From Schistosoma mansoni (taxonomy: Eukaryota; Platyhelminthes; Trematoda; Strigeidida; Schistosomatidae): a stretch of 64,000 nt of DNA. Below, piece after piece: positions 50,460 through 63,537 of this stretch. Below the pieces are notes generated by a model. That model saw nothing but the letters and a program-made list of their open reading frames with translations, was not told the DNA's origin and searched no databases. Position 1 is the first letter of the stretch. Every line of letters begins with the position of its first letter. Both the position numbers and the translations under genes were made by a program. Where the stretch lies: positions 26,204,205-26,268,204 of the forward strand of contig NC_031497.1 in NCBI RefSeq assembly GCF_000237925.1. The letters run 5' to 3'.

Positions 50460-51560
50460 TTACAAGCAGTCACAGCGAGCACTGACGATTGCTACCCCAA
50501 GTAGGTCATCTGTAAAGTCCAAATTGTCTAGTTGCATCCAACCTGTCCATTGTATTCCGTACTTCCCCTTAGATGTGGAGGTCTTCATAACCCAGTCAAC
50601 TACCAGAAGAGATAGTGTGAGAATAAGCAGTCTGTCTGACTCCGGTCCTCACTTGGAATGCGTTTGTCAGCTGTCCGCCATGCACGAATTTGCTGTGTAG
50701 TCCGTCGTATGAATTCCGGACGTATGTTTGTGGGAGAATATCGTGCCACCTATATTCATCTTGTTGAGTACACATAAACTTGTGAATTTCTCGCCATTTT
50801 CGATCCTTTCTCCCAGTCCTTGTCATCCCATGATATATTCATACCCAGTGTGCTATATTCTGACTTTGGAGTTTAAATCACTCATCAAGATGGTCGGCTA
50901 CTTTCCTGAACACTTCACTATGATCAATTGCAGCCTCTCGTAAAACTGATCTCTGTCGTCATCGTCTCTATCATTGGTTGGCTCATAACGCTGGATAATA
51001 TTCATTGTGATTTCCTCTATCTTTCTTTTGGAAGATACTTTGATGATCCTGGATCCATGAGATTTCCATCCTATAAGTGCATTACGTGCTTCTTTGGACA
51101 GCATCAGAACAACCCCCGGAAGGTGCCGAACATTTTCTTCCTCATGACCACAATACAGCAACATGTCTCCCGAATCTATCCTTTTCTGTCCAGCTTGAAT
51201 CCAGTAAGTTTCACTTATTCCCGGCACCACAAATTTGTATCACCTCGTCTCCGTAACTATTAGACTGGCCTTCCAAGTCTCTTACATTGTCCGAACATTC
51301 CATGTATCTATAATAATTGTTGCTTCGATTGTTAAGAACATCGGTCTAGTGACTTCCGAACAATATCAGATTTCACTATGAGGTGTCATAATTCTTTTAA
51401 ATGAAGATCTTTCAACTCCCAGGGCACAGTTTAAATGGTTTAATTTGTTTATTCTGGCTAGCTTTTTTAGCAAGGTCGTTTTCTACTGGATGAGGTTGCT
51501 GACCCTATACCTAACCCTCTGTTAACCGGGCTTGAGACCGACAGTAACCTTAGAAGAGCT
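50460..51560 (-). mobile_element. Internally deleted RTE LINE (GTAA-tailed family): leader, endonuclease, RT scrap
   Basis: The minus frame 51230-50898 is the endonuclease N-half (MVPGISETYWIQAGQKRIDS, DDRDQFYERLQLI), nearly the same as at 17151-16825. Further on, 50826-50596 carries TQQDEYRWHDILPQTYVRNS and FVHGGQLTNAFQVRTGVRQ, an RT block. Much of the endonuclease C-half and RT fingers is missing between them. The leader spans 51560-51310. Confidence 0.75.
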
Positions 51561-53610
51561 ACAGGAGGAACACACAGTCAGTTTAGAGTAGAAATCAATG
51601 ACGGAAAAATACATATTTAACAGACCTTGGGTTGTGGATTTTTGTTGACGACCAACCATACTCTACTTCACTTACACATAATAATAGTAATAATAAGGTG
51701 GTGTACCAATGTCTGAACAACCAGAATACGGTTAATCACTGATACTCGTTCAGAAGTGTAACTAGTCAAATATATCTAACGTCTTTACCAATACAAAACA
51801 AAGTAGTACGAGAACTTTACCTACAAAAGATATCCAAGCACGATAATCCATTCACGTTAATTGTTATGATTTAAAATGTTAACCGAAATACATATTTACA
51901 GCTTCTTATTGTAACTGCCTGACTGAAATCAAACTATTACCCCAAACAGTGACTATTAGCAGAAAATGATTCTATCCCGACAAATTACGACAAATTAAAC
52001 CACGTTCATACTGTTATGAAATAAAAACTTACAGAAAATACTCAACAAAACCGCTATCACCGAAACATGGTTCATAAAAGGTGTAAGTTTTGCTCTTATC
52101 CTTCTGTAACTGGGAAACGACATTCAGTTTCGTTTGTTTCGTAAGACTCCGATAGTAATAAACTAGAGTTTATTACCGTGAAAATAATTTTCCAATGCCT
52201 ATTGTAATGTTTAAATGGCCGGCTCTTATTGCAAGAGCAGTGATAAATTGGTACTAGAACTAGGTGTTCCTTCAGGCACTATTGTAGTACTTACCGTACG
52301 CCTATAGAGCCCTTTTTCTGTCCATCAAATACTCAATTCTATTCAAGTCAGGTATCTTATGTCCTTATGTACTTTGTCATATACCATCTAATTATTTAAG
52401 CCGTATAAACTTGACTTGTGTATATCATTTATACTGATAGTTTCAGTTATACTTACACTGTTCATATCACCAGAAAAGGATTCATTTGAAATTCAATGAA
52501 CAGGCATGTTCGTTTCCACAAACCTACGACACCGTTGCCTTTTTTCCGACAAGAGTAGCTAGAACAAGAAATCCTCAACTTAGCCTGTAGGCGAATAGTA
52601 ATATCGTTACCCATTAAGGATAGCCTGAGTATTATATACATAGCTAAACCGCACTTGAAGAAAATAGCTAGAAACCACATTACGATTCTTAATACCTAAA
52701 CAAAACATATGGAGAGATCAACAAAAACTACAGCGCCAGTCCGAGATCTAATATGTAAACCTGACATGTCTTTTACTACAACGGGTAATTTTATGTGTGA
52801 GAGTTAATTATTCAGATCAAAGTTGTTATTCTACTGCCATAGCAGTAAATAAAATATATTTCACCAATTTACATTGTTAATTGTTATATAACTAGGTAGC
52901 GTTTCCTAATAGGCTGGTAAGTCGCCCTAGGTCATCAATATAGTACACCTCAACAAGTAGGATTAAGCCATGAACTATTCAAGCGTATCGAACGAGAATA
53001 GAAAACACAAATTTCAAAGAAGTTAAGCCTGTGAAAAATAATACTGTCCTTTCGAAAAAAGGGACCTACACCGAGTAATAGGAGTAACCTGTAACAACTT
53101 GCAACACTAATAAGGCCTAGTTTAGTGGCTTGTGTTCAGTCAGAAGGTACTTTGTGTACAAAAGGAGCATGCAGAGTAGCGTGAAAACTGGAAACGAAAA
53201 CATAAGAAAACGTGGGTCGATGACCCAGCAGGTATACACAATGCACTCGCGTCTAACTAGGGAGAGAAGTGGACAGCAACTGGAAATAACACAATCCTCA
53301 GGTTAAAACAAACTTAGGATCAATACTAGAATCAGGGGACCCAAACCACTACATAAGTCAAGTTCAAACTGACTCTTCTCAGTGAGCGGATGACCTCAAG
53401 GTCTGACCCAGTTATTTACTTTCGTAAAACAAGTGATTGGGTTCAAAAGGTTTTAGACTTTATATTATGTAAGATTAGGACAATATTACTCAGGGTAGTC
53501 TCCCCAACTCCAATAAAATTAAAGTGAATATCACACGCGTTAGGCAAGAATCCGAATCTGCACTGGCTTTTCAGGAAAGTGAGATAGGGTGCGTAGACTG
53601 GAGTTATACT
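51561..53610. other. 2 kb without recognisable gene
   Basis: Several short open frames (for example minus 52680-52462 and 53655-53443) lack motifs, splice context or paralogues I can support. No repeat was recognised apart from the LTR starting at 53611. Confidence 0.4.
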
Positions 53611-53868
53611 TGTAGCGGTAAATAAATCCCCAAAATCAATAGCTCCATAAGTCATCGAGATTTAGTGCTGACTGCATTGGCTTTAATGAACTCACCTAGC
53701 TGAAGGCGCTCGGTCATGTATCCGCACCAGATCACAAGTGAGTATGCTGAGCTTTCCTTCTCCTACAACCGCTAACCAGCTTAAATTTGTCACTTCTCGA
53801 TATATCTATATTCTACCAAATGTATCTTCGATTCTCTTCGCTTCTGACTTCTGACTTTATTGGGTACC
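53611..53868 (+). repeat. 5' LTR of the CsRn1-like element (type B)
   Basis: About 258 bp starting TGTAGCGGTAAAT. The 3' limit near GGGTACC is approximate. It matches the solo LTR at 7727-7974 along its length. Confidence 0.65.
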
Positions 53869-55272
53869 TAGTGGTGAGCCAAACGTAACATAGTACACAC
53901 TTTCTTAAACTGCGAGTCTGGTCCTTATTGGGACTTTGTATCAATTTTTACCTTATTTTTTATATATCGTGATATCTTTTGGTATTTGCGATTTATTTTC
54001 ATCATTCATTGCTGTGCTTTATATTCATGAAGATCGAACAGACTCCTAAACTATTTAAGATCAAAGCTCTTTCTTAACCCTCACTTCAGCTTATGCCTTT
54101 CTGGCCCGACAACACCGAAGCCTGGTTTTGTTGCGCAAAAACTGAATTCCACGGGCACAGCGTGATCGATCCACGTGGACAATTCCTCGCAGTAGTGAAG
54201 GCACAAACGCGCAAATCCAACCGGTATGTCCCATCCAGTATATCCACTAGTGATGTTTCGGAACCTTGTAAAACTCCAAAGAAGTCTATTCTCAAGCGCG
54301 GAGGTCTAACCGATCGACAAAGGTTGGATCAACTCCTCAATAACAATGATCTATAACAGGGCTCAGCGACGGAGATGTTGTTACGAACGAGAGATCATTG
54401 GTCAAAGGACTTTCGACGATGGCTTGTTTAGGCAACGCTTCTTGTCTAGGCTTCCCCAACAGGTGCAGGTAGTGCTTTTCCTATTTCAAAATAACACTGT
54501 AGACAAGCTGGCTGCATTTGTCTACCGAATCCTGGAGATTATCAAGACTTCTAACGCCGAAGTCTATCCAGACAAAGAAGAACCTCAAACGATACGAAAT
54601 GACTTTACAGAACTACGTCATGCTCCGACACGATAACTTTGTATTCGTCATGACGGTGGATGCCCTCGAACTCCTCAGAGTACTTCACGAAAAAGATCTG
54701 TCTCTAGGTCACGAGAAACAGATAACCGTGACTGATGTTGGTACCATATTAGGTATGGAAAATCTCTAAATTTCAGAAACCCTTGCAGTTTCCCTTTTTC
54801 TCAAACGATCAACACGAAAAGCGTCTCGATAAACTCCCCAATCAGCACGTGTTAACGGCAACCGTAGCCAGAGAACATAACCGTCCGTCATGCATCACTG
54901 ATGCGATTACGGAAGTTCGCTACCTCGTCGACACCGGCGCAGAAGTTAGCGTTCTTTTGGCGAATTTTAACGACCAAGTGCACGAACCGTTTTCGACTTA
55001 CAGGTGACAAACCGATCGCCTCATATGGTCAGCCATGTGTTTATCTTAACACAAGCCTACGCAAACCCATTCACTGGGTCCTCATTGTTTCAGATATTTC
55101 AACGACAATTATTGCTATAGACCTGCTATACCTTCATAATCCACTTATCGACACGCGAAAATGGTGGTTCAGTAGACGGAAATGCCAAATTATCTGTGTA
55201 TGTAACTGTGGAATTATGGTCTACTTCATTATCGGCACTACTTTAATTATAGACCTAATCATAAAATTGTAG
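53611..55272 (+). mobile_element. Decayed CsRn1/Boudicca-like Gypsy element: LTR, leader, gag and protease
   Basis: An LTR-like unit (about 53611-53868, related to 7727-7974) is followed by a 200-bp leader and then gag-like coding from about 54085 (FWPDNTEAWFCCAKTEF, FLSRLPQQVQVV). Protease-like coding with the RYLVDTGAEVSVL active-site block lies near 54920-54960. The order and the gag motif fit the CsRn1 clade of Ty3/Gypsy (Boudicca in schistosomes). The body is broken in several places, and RT, integrase and the 3' LTR are not next to it. It is an old fossil. Confidence 0.75.
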
Positions 55273-55479
55273 GTTTGTCATGTTGTAACTGCCTAACCTA
55301 TGAGATCTAATGTGGAAGTCACACCATCATCTACACTGACTCATCGTATCGTAACAATTACCAATACATGATGAAGAACAGATCCAGGCTGGGGACAGAA
55401 CAATATATTTGATATGAATTAAAGGGGTAAGACAACACACAAGAATAGACACGGCTGCAATTCTGAGCCATGCCATCCT

Positions 55480-55660
55480 ATCAACTGAATTAATGGAATT
55501 CTTTCCTCCCGCGTTCTCCATCGTTGGATTTTTCTCCGAGTTAAATGTTAAATAATTATTTTCCAACTTGTCTCATGCTCATATGTGAGGATTGTGCGGT
55601 TCGGGCTCAGTGCTACTACACAACTCTTCCACCAGAATCAACGTGACGTTGGTTTGATAC
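55480..55660 (+). repeat. Short repeat shared with 63260-63420
   Basis: Blocks such as TTAAATGTTAAATAATTATTT, ATTGTGCGGTTCGGGCTCA and CTACACAACTCTT align with the sequence before the RT piece at the window end. Its nature is unknown; it may be a part of the CsRn1-like element. Confidence 0.4.
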
Positions 55661-55911
55661 CAGATTGAGTGAGATGTCGCGCGCCAAAAGTTGCCAAGAA
55701 TAATGAGAATCCTCCGGGTATTGGTAAGCTGAAAGATAAATCAGAAAGAAAGAGGCAGCGAATAGTCAGGAAATACATGTTAAAATTTTAAAATGTTTGA
55801 TTTGATTCTTAACCCGCGCAAAATGGAGATTTTAGTGAAGATCATTTGAATTGAATAAAATGGGACTACAGTAATTGAAAATAATTCCATGTAGATATAT
55901 TTTAATAAGTC

Positions 55912-56264
55912 TGTAGTAACCTACCTTCATGAAGAGAACGCGACTGGCATAATGGAAACAATCATTATTATGACCAACCGTACTAGTGATTGTTTCACTG
56001 CATCCTTTCGTTTAAGTGTACCAAATTCACACTTCTATTGTTTTGTGACCTTGTATAAACTCTCGTACACTCAGTTGTCTCGCTTGTAAACTTTGGTACG
56101 ATCTCAGCATTGTTTCGATATCACGAGGTCACTAACGAATACATCTTACTACAACCTTCAAATGCTTTTCGATATTTGGCCTTCAGAGGGATCTAACCTA
56201 GTAGCTGGCACGTAGTTTTCCTGTACTGGTGATCATAGTTAACCGCGACTCCACACCAACTACA
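55912..56264. repeat. Solo LTR, Gypsy type A, with 4-bp target duplication
   Basis: A 353-bp unit, TGTAGTAACC...CAACTACA, flanked by AGTC at 55908-55911 and 56265-56268. It aligns with 3847-4203 over its full length. The flanking duplication shows a complete insertion reduced to one LTR, independent of the nearby gag-protease piece. Confidence 0.75.
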
Positions 56265-56268
56265 AGTC

Positions 56269-57133
56269 GCCGTAAGATTCGTAGCAACAGCCATTGGTTA
56301 GTAAATTTAGCTAGTACAAGTATTTTGTACTTAGAAATAGAAAAATAATTGTTGTGTTGGTGTTGATATCGGTAGTACCTTTGGCCCGAATTAGGGAGTC
56401 AGTTGATGTTTATGTTGGCATGTTGTCCGTATGAGTTGTTTTCCAATTGCATTCACATTAGTAGCCAACTAAAAGAATAAAAGTATAACCGTAGAAAAGA
56501 GTTCCAACTAGTGTTCCGGTTAGTTTGTTAAGTGTGATACGTTTTATATGGTTACTGGGAGATTTCCTCAACCTCATTACTACTTAACCGTGATATAATT
56601 TAGTAATACTACTAATATATATGAATCATTATCAAAAAATCCTTTCAGTACGTGTGAAGTGATAATTATGAATTTTGGACAGATAGCTAAGAGCAATTCG
56701 CTAAACATGAGTGTCTTCATAAGAAACATGCTCTAGACTCAATGTTCTGATTTACCATAGATTGATTGTTTATATTCATACCTACCGGCTGATAATGCAC
56801 ATAAGTTAGTTGCAAGTGTGAAGTTAAGAATGGGTTGGAAAACGATTTGAGATATAATGATTATAAGTTGTTGAAATCAATTAAGCTTATGCGCCGCAAT
56901 TAAAGGTGATGTGGTGTAGCCAGATTTATAAGTCTTTACAAAGTGATTAACAGTGAGTGATGTTCATGTGATTATCATGGAGAACATAAGACGTAACCGA
57001 AAGGAGTACACTCCCAACTCATGTCTATGATAATGGCTTGAACCTTATACAGTGTAATATCCAAACCTAAATTCCAATAGGTCTGGATGTGGCCGAATAA
57101 CTGGCAAGCAAAAGTGAAGAGACTCGCAAACTA
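56269..57133. other. No recognisable feature
   Basis: Spacer between a solo LTR and the Mag-like element. No gene or repeat was recognised. Confidence 0.45.
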
Positions 57134-57297
57134 TGATAATCAGAAGTATTTGAATTGTAGTATAAACTAGTAATCCCAGGAATAACTCAATGTAATCAAG
57201 ACGTATTAGATGAGCCCGAACGAATGTATTGTATTTGGAATTCAAAATTACAACAGTCATCAATACGAAGAAGTCATTGATTTATTTAAACATCACA
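57134..57297 (-). repeat. 3' LTR of the Mag-like Gypsy element
   Basis: 164 bp, TGATAATCAG...AACATCACA on the plus strand. Nearly identical to 61103-61266 and related to the older solo LTR at 1927-2088. The element's coding region runs almost up to it. Confidence 0.88.
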
Positions 57298-60200
57298 TCC
57301 GCCACAGCTCGAATTGGAGTCTAAGTGTCTGTAATCAATTGTTCGTCTTCTTCTTAAGTTCATCTTACATCTGTCCGACGGTGTATTGGATGTAGACTCT
57401 GTATTATCTAGAATGCACTCATTAGTATTAGAATTAACAACCGAAATTGGAACAGACTCACCTGGATTCTGGTACTGTATTTGATCAACATGTCTGTTAT
57501 GTATAGTCAAGTCATTGATATCCAGAATTCGCACCATAGATTTTCCAATATTCTTCACCACGATCCCCGTGGCTGGTCGAAGATCATTACCACGATAATA
57601 TGTAACTTCTACAGACTCCAAACACCTCATATTCGAACGGAGAATTCTTCCTTTTAATAGCTTTGATGGAGTCTCTTTCGTCACAGAATGCTTAGCATTT
57701 CTATATTGAAGTAGAAATGTATCTACTCCCCTCTCCAGTTCATTAAATGTCGAAGCAGCAATAGAATCAATAGCAATTTTCAATGTTCTTACGAAATTTT
57801 CTGCCTGACCATTAGAACAAGGGTGCCTGGGAGCCATAAACAGATGTCTGCACCCTATACCATTCAACCAATTAGTGACTGCATCCGCAGCAAAATGAGA
57901 GCCATTATCAGTGACTAACACCATGGGAACTCCTCGACTAAACACCTTCCTTAATGCTTGGATTGTGAAGTCAGAATTTGGTGAAGTTGTGAAAAAAACT
58001 TCAGGCCACTTAGAAAAAGAATCAATAACTACAAGTGCATAGTATTTGCCAAGAAATGGACCACAGTAGTCTGCATGAATTTTCTGCCACGCCTCAGACG
58101 ATACTGGCCATGGGGTCCACTTCGAAGGCAGACTTTTTAGCTTATGACATTTCTCACAATTGTTTGTTGTACGACATATATCTGCATTTATCTCTGGCCA
58201 CCAACATGTGAGTCTTGCTAAGGACTTCATTTTCTCAACACCTAGATGTCCACTATGAAGATCATCAAGGACAGGTTTGCGTAATGAAGGAGGAATAACA
58301 ACACGATCATTTAAACACAAAATACCGTCAGGAGGAGTAGATAACTCGTCCCGCTTCGAATAATAGACAGGAAATCTACGTTTCAGATTAGCATTCCAAC
58401 CCTTCCGTATAGCACTGAGTATACATCCAAAGTATCTACGAGTTTCTCTAGTGAGATCTGGACGTCTCACCGGTAAAGGTTGCACTAACAAGCAGTCTGA
58501 AGTATTAACAGGTCTATCTTGTAATGGTTGTCGAGAAATGTAGTCAACGTGTTGAATTTGTTCTGCACTCCTGTGCTGAATCGTATAGTCATAAGCACTC
58601 AAAGCAATACTCCATCGTTGAACCATAGCAGCTGAGGAACGTGTTAAGGATTCGTCAGGATGATAAATGAACTTTCAAGCCTCATGATCAGTAACAATGG
58701 TAAACTTCTTTCTAAATAAATATTTATGAAGTCTTTTAACAGCCCAAAACACAGCTAATGCTTTTCACTGAGTTTGTGATTAACCTTGTTCAGTAACAGT
58801 AAGCTTGCGTGAAACACATATAACTGGCCTACCTTCCTGTTCCAAAACTGCACCAATACCCACAGGTGATGCATCAGTAATAAGAACAGAATGTACACTG
58901 GGTGAGTAAGTTCGAAGAACAGCATCACTTTGAAGAAACTTTAGCAGACTTCGTAGGCATGACTCTTGTTCTTCACCCCATTTGAATGAATTGGATGTCA
59001 AAATATTAAATAAACAGTTGGCACGACAAGAAAAATTAGGAATAAAACGAGAATAGTACTGAAGAGCACTCACTAGTGAACGTAATTCTGTGATATTTTT
59101 TGGAGACGGTGCATTTGTCAGTGGGGCTAGTCGTTTCATATCTGGTCTAAAACCATTACCATCAACTAGGTATCCAAGGCATTCAAAACTAGATACACTA
59201 ACTGAACATTTATTTGGATTCACTGTAATATTCTCAATTAAACGACGCAATAAAGCAATAAGTCTCTGGTCATGAACTACTTTATCAGCACTATGAACAA
59301 TGAGATCATCTTGATAAACTTCAACACCTTCAATATCGCTGACTATCTTATTCATGACCTCTTGAAATATGGCTGGAGAACAACTAAGACCAAATGGAAG
59401 GAAGTTGTATTTGAACAGACCAAAAGGAGTGTTAATTGTTGTCAAGATAGATGAAGATTGATCTAAAGGGATTTGAAGATAAGCATCTTGTAAGTCAACT
59501 TTCGAGAACACTTTAGAACCATGAAGTCGATTTAGAATATCTTCAGCCTCCATCGTCGTGCATGTTTGCTTCAACAAACGGGAGTTCAGTGTTAATCTGT
59601 AATCACCGCATATTCTAGGGGTCTTGCCATCCGACTTCAATGGCGTAACAATAGGAGTACCCCATTCTGAGGACTGAACTGGTTCAATTATACCTTTCGC
59701 ACACAAATCGTTCAGTGACTTATGTACTGCTTCTCGAAGACCATAAGGAATTATTCGTCTTTTAAGAAAGACTGGATCACCCTGTACTTGAAGTTTTATG
59801 GGCTGAATTTTCATACCTCCACTACACTTAGCACACACAGCTATCAAATCCTTGAGTAAAGCATCAGAATTCTCTGTAGAAACTAGTAGAGACAATTCCA
59901 CTTTAAGCCTTTTCAGATTTTTTAAACCCAGTATGGACAGTCCTGTTTCACTAGCTAAAACTTCACAAGGTACGTATGAAAAATTATCATTTCTTATTAG
60001 CAATTTACAACATCCTCGTATAGGCAGTCTGTGTCCAGTAATCCCCCGTATTGGGACCTCAGTGGGTTTTACCACAACATTAGGATCTAAAGATTTCAAG
60101 TTCTTAAATGAAATGATGGACTCTATACTACCTGTGTCCACAATAAAGTCATGAAATGAACCAAGGGATGTATATAATCGCTTTTGAATATGAACATTCC

Positions 60201-61102
60201 CTTTTGAAGTGGTGGATAAAGATAAATGATCATTAGAAACAGCAGAATTATCGGGATCTAAGTTACCAGACTTAGTAATACTTGAAGCAAAGTGAACAGT
60301 AGTTTTGCACACTGACTGAATGTGTCCTATCTTGCCACATTTAAAGCATTTAGCATTACGAAATGCACATGAATTACGAGAATGAAATTTGCCACAAGAT
60401 AAGCATTTACCAAACTTATTCTCACCTTTGTTGTTTGCTTTGCAGTCCCTTGTTAAACCACCTTTCATATTTGCACGAGAATAGAAATCACGATTAAACA
60501 AACGCAAATTTGATCGACCCTGAGATTGTAATTCATCATGACGACTAAGCAAAGTATTAGAAATTTTCATCGATTGAATATCAAGTTCATTCACTGCTTC
60601 GTAGTTAATACATGCAGTTCTAGCATCTTGAAAAGAACAGTTCGGCACTCTTAACAGCTCCTTTTCCAGACCTGGTATGTTAATTCCAGCAATTAACCGA
60701 TCTCTCAGCTGTACATGAAGTTGATCACCAAAATTGCGTTTGGCAGCTTGTCTTTGCAATTCAAGGATGAAGTCTTTAACCTTCTGGTAATCCTGACGAA
60801 TCATCTTATGAAATTTTGCTCTCTCACGACATTCAAAACTGGTGCACTTCACATGATTTAATAGTAATTCCTTGAGAGTTGTATATGGGAGTGAAATTGG
60901 CTTATCTGGATATGCCAAGGTTTTTAGTAAACTGTAGGCTTCTTGACCGATGAATGTAAGAAAATGTGCCACAATTTTGTCACCTTTAATATCTTTCTTG
61001 GTCATGCTCCATATCTCAGACCTTTCAAGGTAATCCTCAAAAGCTTCAGAAGTTGAATGAATGTCCAACTGTTGTATCGCAGGCTCCATCGCGACGCCAA
61101 TA

Positions 61103-61266
61103 TGATAATTAGAAGTATTTGAATTGTAGTATAAACTAGTAATCCCAGGAATAACTCAATGTAATCAAGAAGTATTAGATGAGCCCGAACGAATGTATTG
61201 TATTTGGAATTCAAAATTACAACAGTCATCAATACGAAGAAGTCATTGATTTATTTTAACATCACA
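61103..61266 (-). repeat. 5' LTR of the Mag-like Gypsy element
   Basis: 164 bp, TGATAATTAG...AACATCACA on the plus strand. On the element strand it is followed at once by TATTGGCGTCGCGATGGAGC. The stretch from TGGCG looks like a tRNA primer binding site, and the gag ATG lies inside it, 14 bases from the LTR. Confidence 0.88.
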
Positions 61267-61498
61267 CAAACCCCTGTAGATATCAGAACAAAGCGATTGG
61301 GGTAATAACGGTTCTAAATTTCATCATATATACAAATGTACAAATTTACCTAAACAAATATTACTACCCAGTTATTCAACCGACAATTGATACCAAAATA
61401 TTCAATCTAAATTACGATGAATAGCAAAGTGGTAGAAAATATATGAAAATTACCGAAAACACCAAAAGGTGAGTGTTATTCTATCCCTTCTGGATAGA

Positions 61499-61669
61499 TC
61501 AAGTAAGATTCCGTTTGAGCAGCTGTTCTATAACACAAAGTGTTTCAATTTCTGGGAAAGTGCTCCAAATTGCAATCAAAAATGCACGATCCCAGTCAAA
61601 ATCAAACCGCACAATCAAAGAGCGAGCAGTCAATGTGGCAGCCGCCAGAATAATAGCGATTAAGACAAA
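61499..61669 (-). CDS. Possible terminal exon of an unknown membrane protein
   Basis: After a good acceptor on the minus strand (GAACTGTATCTAG, AG at 61671-61670) there is a 56-codon frame ending in TGA. It starts FVLIAIILAAATLTARSLIV, a likely membrane segment, and continues DFDWDRAFLIAIWSTF and ETLCVIEQLLKRNLT. The composition is protein-like and unlike the neighbouring AT-rich DNA. No upstream exon was found and I do not recognise the family. It could be a chance frame or a retroelement remnant. Confidence 0.3.
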   Translation of the reverse strand, partial: FVLIAIILAAATLTARSLIVRFDFDWDRAFLIAIWSTFPEIETLCVIEQLLKRNLT

Positions 61670-63259
61670 CTAGATACAGTTCAGTAAGGAACATAGAGAC
61701 TCAATAAAAAACAATAGTAAAACCAAGAAAATTAAACGTTACAGACTTAATTAGCATCAAAATGTTAACAACATATACAAATAAAGAAAACGTAAGGAAG
61801 AAATCACAAATGCATGCATGGAGGGATTTTCACTTTCAAAATGGATCCAACATACAGTGTTGGGGTAGATTCGACAGTGATGTTTTCAGTTTGTAGGAGA
61901 TTCGCTCGACTGCTTAAACTGATGATCTGCATGCATAACTGTGTCGCTAAACCTCTAATCAGACTGACAATTTTTAAAGATATTTACTGAATGAGCAATC
62001 AATAGAAAAACATAATATATTCATCTGTAATGGATGAAGATAAGAAAACAACACTATTTTTTGACAATCACGAGTCAATTTGTTGACTGATTCTGTTAAT
62101 AGTTTCATCAACTTTATCAATCGTATTACGTGATTGTCAAGTCATAATAATGCTTTATCCTGAAACCATTATGTTTAACTAGTTATAGTGTTGATTGAGA
62201 ATTGGCCGATGAGAAATAGGTAGTGTTGTTGTACGTGCTTCTGAAATAACAGTAGTTTGCAGAGTTAACGAATCCGAGCTTTCTGACTATAATATAAATT
62301 TCAATTCAAAAATATTTGTCCACATAGTATTACTGTTAATAGCAAGTTACGGAGTTTTGATTTCAATGTTTGTTTGTCCAACAACTGCCTGGAAGTTTAG
62401 TTATTATACCAGTGCAGTATGATGGTACCCAAATTTGGCAACTAATATGACAGATCAATTCATAAAAATGACGAAAATGATGGGTTTAGTGAAAAAATAG
62501 TTGAAGGCGATTCGAATGATTATTAAATGTAAGGGGTAAATGGATATAATGCGAAGCATATACAGGCCAGGTTAACATGCAGGTTAGTGAGGAATATAAA
62601 AATTTAAAAATAAGCTTGGTCAAAAAAATTTAGAAGTTGAAACAACTTGTGGAACTACAGTTACAAATATGACGAGTTAAAACATAGGCGTTTCATACGA
62701 AGTTACTGTAGTTTCCTTAAGGACATTTCCAAAACTGTGGCAAAGGTCATTGGAGCTAGGAAATGTTGGAAGATTTTTGAATGTAATATGCTTCGTGTGT
62801 AAGCAACACACTCTTTCGTGGTAAAATATTGTAGCATAAAGTTATTAGATATATCTTATACCGAAAACGCTTTGAGAGTGCTCCATATAAAATATATACG
62901 GCTAGTCTAAGTGGAAATACATACATGTTAAAAAGTATAAAAAATATGACATTACATCCAGCAGAATAGTTAACTCGCCTGGATTATTTTGAGAAACTAT
63001 ATCACCCAACGAAGCCATATGTAGCGAGTATTAATAATCCAATAGCATACAGATTAAACGCGTAGTATTCCGATCAGTTCCTGGGTGTGTATGATGCCAC
63101 TGACTTTGTTACTTGTTTGATTTAGTAAAAATTCAAGAGTCTAGATAAATACTTGGCTTTCAACGTACAAACAATTTAAAATGAGATTAAGACTGCAGAA
63201 ACATTATAGCTTAAACCCATTGTAAGTTTCCGAAGTATTGCCTTCGTTTTTAGGCTATG
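61670..63259. other. 1.6 kb without recognisable gene
   Basis: AT-rich sequence with no motif, tRNA box or repeat match I can support. Confidence 0.4.
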
Positions 63260-63537
63260 GAACTCGAAAATTGGAAATCAACTGGATTCTTTCTTCTGAC
63301 CTTCTCTACGTTAAATACTGAATATCCATTTTCCCAGTTATCTCGTGTTCAGCTTTGATGATTGTGTGTTTCGGGTTCAATGCCGCTACATAACTTCTTT
63401 TTCCAGTTGTAGATTGCTCCCAGTAACAGTAGGCACAAGATCGATCCATACCATCAAGAATTACTCTATAAGCACACCGAGATATACCAAAACAGATGTA
63501 ACTCGTCATTTGTAACCAACAATGTTACACGTCACAT

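Larger units (their letters stand above)
57134..61266 (-). mobile_element. Ty3/Gypsy element, Mag-like, young, with both LTRs
   Basis: This 4.1-kb element lies on the minus strand between two 164-bp LTRs that differ at 3 positions (about 1.8%), so it is young. Parts in order: gag from 61089, with two zinc knuckles (about 60410-60305: CX2CX3HX4C, then CX2CX4HX4C); protease with VDTGS near 60135; RT about 59800-59150 with YQDD near 59310; RNase H with TDAS near 58875; and integrase about 58300-57600 with an HHCC-type zinc site, then D, D and E blocks (near 58070, 57900 and 57795). The pair of knuckles and the order fit the Mag lineage. It is broken, with roughly two or three breaks in pol. No flanking duplication is visible. 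Saci-2/Saci-3-type naming would need comparison. Confidence 0.88.

Noticed and set aside
52462-52680. Minus-strand frame starting MWFLAIFFKCGLAMYI
   Set aside because: Hydrophobic start resembles a signal peptide, but there is no supporting exon or splice context and no similarity to the three secreted genes.
53443-53655. Minus-strand frame overlapping the start of the type B LTR
   Set aside because: It crosses the LTR boundary at 53611, so it cannot be a host exon as it stands; no further support.
57134-61266. Search for an envelope-like gene in the Gypsy element
   Set aside because: Integrase coding runs up to the 3' LTR, so there is no room for an envelope gene.
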